Origin: Prochlorococcus marinus str. MIT 9302
GTDB lineage: Bacteria > Cyanobacteriota > Cyanobacteriia > PCC-6307 > Cyanobiaceae
Length of the DNA: 50,810 nt
Assembly (NCBI RefSeq): GCF_000759975.1
Contig: NZ_JNAM01000012.1
Span: 1-50,810 of the forward strand
Direction: 5' to 3'
Below are positions 46,059 through 50,810 of this stretch, in pieces (the first letter of the stretch is position 1; every line of letters begins with the position of its first letter). A program made the position numbers and the translations under genes. Below the pieces are notes generated by a model, which was not told the DNA's origin, did no database searches, and saw nothing but the letters and a program-made list of their open reading frames with translations.

Positions 46059-47171
<1,113 letters not shown>

Positions 47172-47281
47172 ATCTTTGATATTTAAAATTAGGTTTAAAT
47201 TTCCAGATACTTTTTGGTTTAGACACAATAAGTAGCTAATCTTCGAAAAAAAGAGGATTTTAAAAAGAGAATATTAAAAAT

Positions 47282-48805
47282 ATGCCTTCAACTTTAAGTA
47301 ACCCTCTAAGATTAGGTTTACGGCAAGAAAGAGTCATATCTCCACAATCCTTAGTAATCTTTGGTGCTAGTGGAGACCTTACTCATAGAAAATTAATACC
47401 AGCATTATTTGAACTCTATTTGCAAAGAAGAATTCCTAGTGAATTTGGAATAGTTGGTTGTGCGAGAAGACCTTGGAATGATAGTGAGTTTAGAGAAAAG
47501 ATGAAAGTAAAACTCTCCAATCAAATATCTGGTAATGAAAAGGAATGGGAACAATTTTCTAATTATCTTTTCTATGAACCAGTTGACTTACAACAAAGTG
47601 ATCATGTAGTAAGGCTTTCTAAAAGATTAAATGAAATTGATAAAACACAAGCTACTCATGGAAATAGAACATTTTATTTATCAGTATCACCGAATTTCTA
47701 TGCAAGTGGATGTAAAGCTCTAAAAGCAGCTGGCCTTTTAGATGACCCCAAAAAAAGTCGTTTAGTGATTGAAAAACCTTTTGGAAGAGATTTTTCAAGT
47801 GCGAAAAAATTGAACAAAATTGTTCAAAGTTGTGCTGAAGAAAGTCAGATTTATAGGATTGATCATTATTTAGGTAAAGAGACAGTTCAAAATATTCTTG
47901 TTTTAAGGTTTGCTAACACTATTTTTGAACCAATATGGAATAGGAATTATATATCAAGTATTCAAATTACTTCCTCTGAAACAGTAGGTGTTGAAGATAG
48001 AGCAGGTTATTACGAAAGCTCTGGTGCTTTAAGAGATATGCTTCAAAATCATATGACTCAAATGCTTGCTGTTACGGCAATGGAACCTCCTGGAAAATTT
48101 GAACCAGAAGCAATAAGAAATGAAAAAGCTAAGGTTCTTCAGGCTTCAAAACTGGCTGACGAAAATGAACCGTGGCATTGTTGTATAAGAGGACAATATG
48201 GAGAGGGAGGGAATATCTCAAATCGACTCAAAGGATATAGGCAAGAAGATGGAGTACATTGTAATAGCACTACAGAAACTTATATCGCAGCAAAAGTTTT
48301 TGTTGATAACTGGCGTTGGCAAGGGGTACCTTTTTATTTGAGAACAGGGAAAAGACTACCCAAAAGACTTGGAGAAATAGTCTTGACTTTTAAAGACGTT
48401 CCTGTTCATTTATTTGAATCAACAATAATAAATCCTGCACCAAATCAACTTATTCTTAGAATTCAGCCAAATGAAGGCGCTACTTTTAAATTCGAGGTAA
48501 AGTCACCTGGTTCCGGAATGAAATCTAGACCTGTTGAGATGGAATTTTCTTACGATGAATCATTTGGAGAACCCTCAGATGAAGGCTATGTAAGATTATT
48601 AGCTGATGCAATGCTTTCTGATCCAACCTTATTTACAAGAAGTGATGAGGTAGAAGCTGCCTGGAAACTTTATACGCCATTAATAGAATTGATGGATAAT
48701 TCTCCTTGGAAGTTACCTATTTATAATTATGAATCTATGACTTGGGGACCTCCTGAGTCTGATCAATTACTTTCAAAAGATAATATTTTCTGGCGCAGAC
48801 CCTAA
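47282..48805 (+). CDS. zwf: Glucose-6-phosphate dehydrogenase Zwf
   Basis: A 507-residue first enzyme of the oxidative pentose-phosphate pathway, giving NADPH. The NADP loop is FGASGDLTHRKLIPALFELYL at about residues 28-48; RLVIEKPFGRDFSSA and RIDHYLGKETVQNILVLRFANTIFEPIWNR contain the substrate Lys and the catalytic His; FVDNWRWQGVPFYLRTGKRLPKR follows. In cyanobacteria it is the main route of night-time carbohydrate oxidation and is redox-controlled with OpcA, whose gene begins two bases after its stop. Confidence 0.96.
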   Translation: MPSTLSNPLRLGLRQERVISPQSLVIFGASGDLTHRKLIPALFELYLQRRIPSEFGIVGCARRPWNDSEFREKMKVKLSNQISGNEKEWEQFSNYLFYEPVDLQQSDHVVRLSKRLNEIDKTQATHGNRTFYLSVSPNFYASGCKALKAAGLLDDPKKSRLVIEKPFGRDFSSAKKLNKIVQSCAEESQIYRIDHYLGKETVQNILVLRFANTIFEPIWNRNYISSIQITSSETVGVEDRAGYYESSGALRDMLQNHMTQMLAVTAMEPPGKFEPEAIRNEKAKVLQASKLADENEPWHCCIRGQYGEGGNISNRLKGYRQEDGVHCNSTTETYIAAKVFVDNWRWQGVPFYLRTGKRLPKRLGEIVLTFKDVPVHLFESTIINPAPNQLILRIQPNEGATFKFEVKSPGSGMKSRPVEMEFSYDESFGEPSDEGYVRLLADAMLSDPTLFTRSDEVEAAWKLYTPLIELMDNSPWKLPIYNYESMTWGPPESDQLLSKDNIFWRRP

Positions 48806-48807
48806 AA

Positions 48808-50109
48808 ATGAAACCTCAATTAACACTTCAAACTCCATTAGAGCTTCCTCATCAGGAAATTTCTAATTATCTTAATAAGTTATGGATTTCAGAAGATAAA
48901 GATAATACTGGAGCTAATACTTTTACATTAATGGTCTGGCAGCCTGCCTGGCTAGAACAATGTTTAGTTCAAAAAGGATTAGTAAATGGACCAATTACTG
49001 GAAATTTAAGTGCAGAAATAATTGCAGTAGCCAAAAAATTTATATTAGATGAAGGACTTCCTATCACTACTTCCCTCAATAGTGAAGAATTATTGAATTT
49101 GTTGAAGGAAAATATAACTAATAAAGACTTTGAAGACTTGAGAGGACAATTTTTTGAATCATCAATAAGCACATTAAATCCAAGGCGATTGATAACTTTA
49201 GCACCAACGTTAAATAAAAAATCAGATATCAAAACTTTTGTATCCGCTTATTGTCCATTAAGTGATAATCAAGCTATGCAACCTATATGTGGAGATTTAG
49301 TTGTCATTAGAGGGGACTCTGAATCAATAACTCATAAAGGATTAAAAATTATTGATGAATTATCTATTGATGAATTACCTTCTTGGTTGTGGTGGAACGG
49401 AAGCTTGGATGAATCACCTGAAATTTTTGAATACTTCATTAATCATGGTCAAAGGTTAATAATTGATACTGCTCTTGGATCGCCTAACAGATGTTTAAAA
49501 GTTTTAGATCTATTAAAGAAATCAAATAAAGCTGTTAATGATTTAAATTGGGTTAGGTTGAAAAATTGGAGGGAATCATTGGCTATGATTTTTGATCCGC
49601 CATCGAGGAGACCAATTTTAGATCATATTACTGATATTGATATTGATATCGCAGGAGATCATATGATTCAGGCTTTGTTTTTGATCTCATGGATTAGCGA
49701 TAAACTTGATTGGTCTTTTCAAAGAGTTGAAAGGGATAAAGAATCAACAAAAATAGAATTTGAAAGAATTAATGGCGAAAAAATTTCTACATCAATTAAT
49801 CCTTTACCTTTGGGTAATCCAAGTATTCATTTAGGACAAGTTATTGGATTGAGGTTGATTTCAAAAATTAGTGAAGATCAAAAAAACAACACTTGTGTAA
49901 TACTTGGATGTGAGTCAGTGGAATGTATGAGACTTGAAGCAGGAGGAATGGCTAATATGGAATTAATTGAACAAGTTGTTCCAAATTCTTTTTCTTCATC
50001 AGAGTATAATGTTAGTAAATTATTGGGAAGTAGTAGAGGTAGTACAAGTCCTCTTTTTGAAAATTCTATTAAAATAGCCCTTCAAATATTTAACGGTTTT
50101 AACAACTAA
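48808..50109 (+). CDS. opcA: OpcA, glucose-6-phosphate dehydrogenase activator
   Basis: A 433-residue protein of the OpcA/assembly family, beginning QLTLQTPLELPHQEISNYLNKLWISEDK, with TFTLMVWQPAWLEQCL near residue 34 and CPLSDNQAMQPICGDLVVIRGD at about 149, then a helical middle and C-terminal domain ending VKIALQIFN-like. OpcA binds Zwf and promotes its active oligomer; in cyanobacteria this responds to thioredoxin. Translational linkage with zwf (two-base spacer) supports this. The Cys at about 150 and 159 are candidates for redox control, by inference only. Confidence 0.94.
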   Translation: MKPQLTLQTPLELPHQEISNYLNKLWISEDKDNTGANTFTLMVWQPAWLEQCLVQKGLVNGPITGNLSAEIIAVAKKFILDEGLPITTSLNSEELLNLLKENITNKDFEDLRGQFFESSISTLNPRRLITLAPTLNKKSDIKTFVSAYCPLSDNQAMQPICGDLVVIRGDSESITHKGLKIIDELSIDELPSWLWWNGSLDESPEIFEYFINHGQRLIIDTALGSPNRCLKVLDLLKKSNKAVNDLNWVRLKNWRESLAMIFDPPSRRPILDHITDIDIDIAGDHMIQALFLISWISDKLDWSFQRVERDKESTKIEFERINGEKISTSINPLPLGNPSIHLGQVIGLRLISKISEDQKNNTCVILGCESVECMRLEAGGMANMELIEQVVPNSFSSSEYNVSKLLGSSRGSTSPLFENSIKIALQIFNGFNN

Positions 50110-50112
50110 TAA

Positions 50113-50810
50113 ATGTCTTGTGTAATATCTTCTCCTTCAACTGATAGCGGGAAAACTACGTTATCGCTTTTGATATCTTGTTGGGCTTTTTCAAAAGATA
50201 TAAAGATACAAACTTTCAAGGTTGGCCCAGATTATCTTGATCAACAGCAACTTAGTTCAGTAGGCCAGCCTTTTTGTAGGAATTTAGATGTTTTTTTAAG
50301 TGGTGAAGACTGGGTTCAAGAAAGTTTTTTAAAACATTCTTTAAAATATGAGTTTTCATTAATTGAAGGAGCAATGGGCCTATTTGATGGATTAGGAGCA
50401 ACAACTTATTCAAGCACAGCAAATGTAGCTAAACTTCTAGATGCCCCAGTAATTTTTATTGTTAATGCTAGAGGCCAAGTAGCTTCTCTTTTGGCGACCA
50501 TTCGAGGTTTTAGAGATTTCGATAGTGAGTTGTCGATAGCAGGAATTATCTTTAACAACGTTAATTCGGTTAGACATAAAAAATTAATCGAAGAGGTTTT
50601 TAAAAATGAAGATATAGAAATCCTTGGTTTTTTACCATCTGATTCAAGAATAACTTTAAACAAAGCAAATTTAGGTTTGATATCTCCATTCGATAATGGC
50701 GAAGAAATTGATGTTGAATATTTTGCAAGTTTCGCCGAAAGAAATCTTGATATGTTTTCTCTAAGTAAATTTCTGATATCTCCTCAAAAGAAAATATTTA
50801 AATCGGTTAG
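50113..50810 (+). CDS. cobB: Cobyrinate a,c-diamide synthase CobB/CbiA, N-terminal part
   Basis: The ATG at 50113 opens a frame that runs off the end of the window, about 232 residues. The N-terminus MSCVISSPSTDSGKTTLSLLI is the P-loop-like ATP site of the ATP-dependent glutamine amidotransferases; FKVGPDYLDQQQLSSVGQPFCRNLDVFL and LIEGAMGLFDGLG complete the CbiA/DTBS-type domain, and VIFIVNARGQVASLLATIRGF follows. It amidates the a and c acetamide side chains of cobyrinate in cobalamin (pseudocobalamin) synthesis. The C-terminal glutaminase domain lies beyond the window. It starts three bases after opcA. Confidence 0.9.
   Translation, partial: MSCVISSPSTDSGKTTLSLLISCWAFSKDIKIQTFKVGPDYLDQQQLSSVGQPFCRNLDVFLSGEDWVQESFLKHSLKYEFSLIEGAMGLFDGLGATTYSSTANVAKLLDAPVIFIVNARGQVASLLATIRGFRDFDSELSIAGIIFNNVNSVRHKKLIEEVFKNEDIEILGFLPSDSRITLNKANLGLISPFDNGEEIDVEYFASFAERNLDMFSLSKFLISPQKKIFKSV

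Noticed and set aside
47238-47259. Possible hairpin AATCTTC/GAGGATT between petH and zwf
   Set aside because: A short A-rich-loop stem with a G-U pair and no T tract; too weak to call a terminator.

Overview
The window is AT-rich, densely packed cyanobacterial chromosome, most like a high-light-adapted Prochlorococcus. The evidence is the combination of psbY, a 35-residue high-light-inducible protein, CrtH-type carotenoid isomerase, Ycf54, SasA with a KaiB-like sensor domain, a PsbP-family lipoprotein, and a ferredoxin-NADP reductase that lacks the phycobilisome-binding domain. Lys/Asn/Ile-rich proteins, very short spacers and overlapping stops also fit a streamlined picocyanobacterium. The exact strain cannot be decided from the sequence. 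I see no insertion sequence, prophage, CRISPR array or rRNA.

Layout. 1-1,910: the end of an outer-membrane porin with its terminator, a 44-residue zinc-ribbon-like protein, the hli gene with its terminator and an HLR1-type light-regulation site, tRNA-Lys(UUU) and psbY; this is the only gene-sparse part. 1,913-9,504: trmFO, crtH and a membrane protein; an atypical response regulator; a DUF6761-like protein; a minus-strand group of acyltransferase, TPR-like exported protein, bolA and grxD; then pdxJ and ycf54. 9,522-18,527: a recC - membrane methyltransferase - recB - recD cluster, noticeably richer in A/T than its surroundings. 18,601-24,712: deaD helicase with a structured leader, a small exported Cys protein, an ABC exporter, a PsbP-like lipoprotein, recR and lipA. 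24,709-30,282: a tight minus-strand run lysA-cdaA-uppS-bioB-trhO-unknown. 30,370-37,810: rimI, clpC, an iron-type alcohol dehydrogenase, an alpha/beta hydrolase, and cdsA with a PLP decarboxylase on the minus strand. 37,875-45,879: an ABC1 kinase, a RodZ-like HTH membrane protein, malQ, prs, an exported protein, a CpcS/CpeS-like lyase, sasA, tRNA-Glu(UUC) and an SRPBCC protein. 46,062-50,810: petH, zwf, opcA and the start of cobB.

How the genes work together. Much of the window serves light and redox management: hli, crtH, psbY, the PsbP-like protein, ycf54, petH, and zwf/opcA for NADPH at night, with sasA as clock output kinase. tRNA-Glu also supplies tetrapyrrole synthesis. RecBCD and RecR repair DNA. 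The lysA-cdaA-uppS group joins envelope-precursor supply with a cyclic di-AMP synthase. Eight genes use TTG or GTG starts, and recognisable Shine-Dalgarno sequences are rare.

No clear new multi-gene system stands out. The best candidates for a second look are the HLR1 tandem site lying inside the hli promoter, the response regulator that has lost its phospho-acceptor Asp, the methyltransferase embedded in the recCBD operon, the hairpin leader of deaD, the membrane-anchor-like N-terminus of PetH, and the unusual RHL motif of CdaA.
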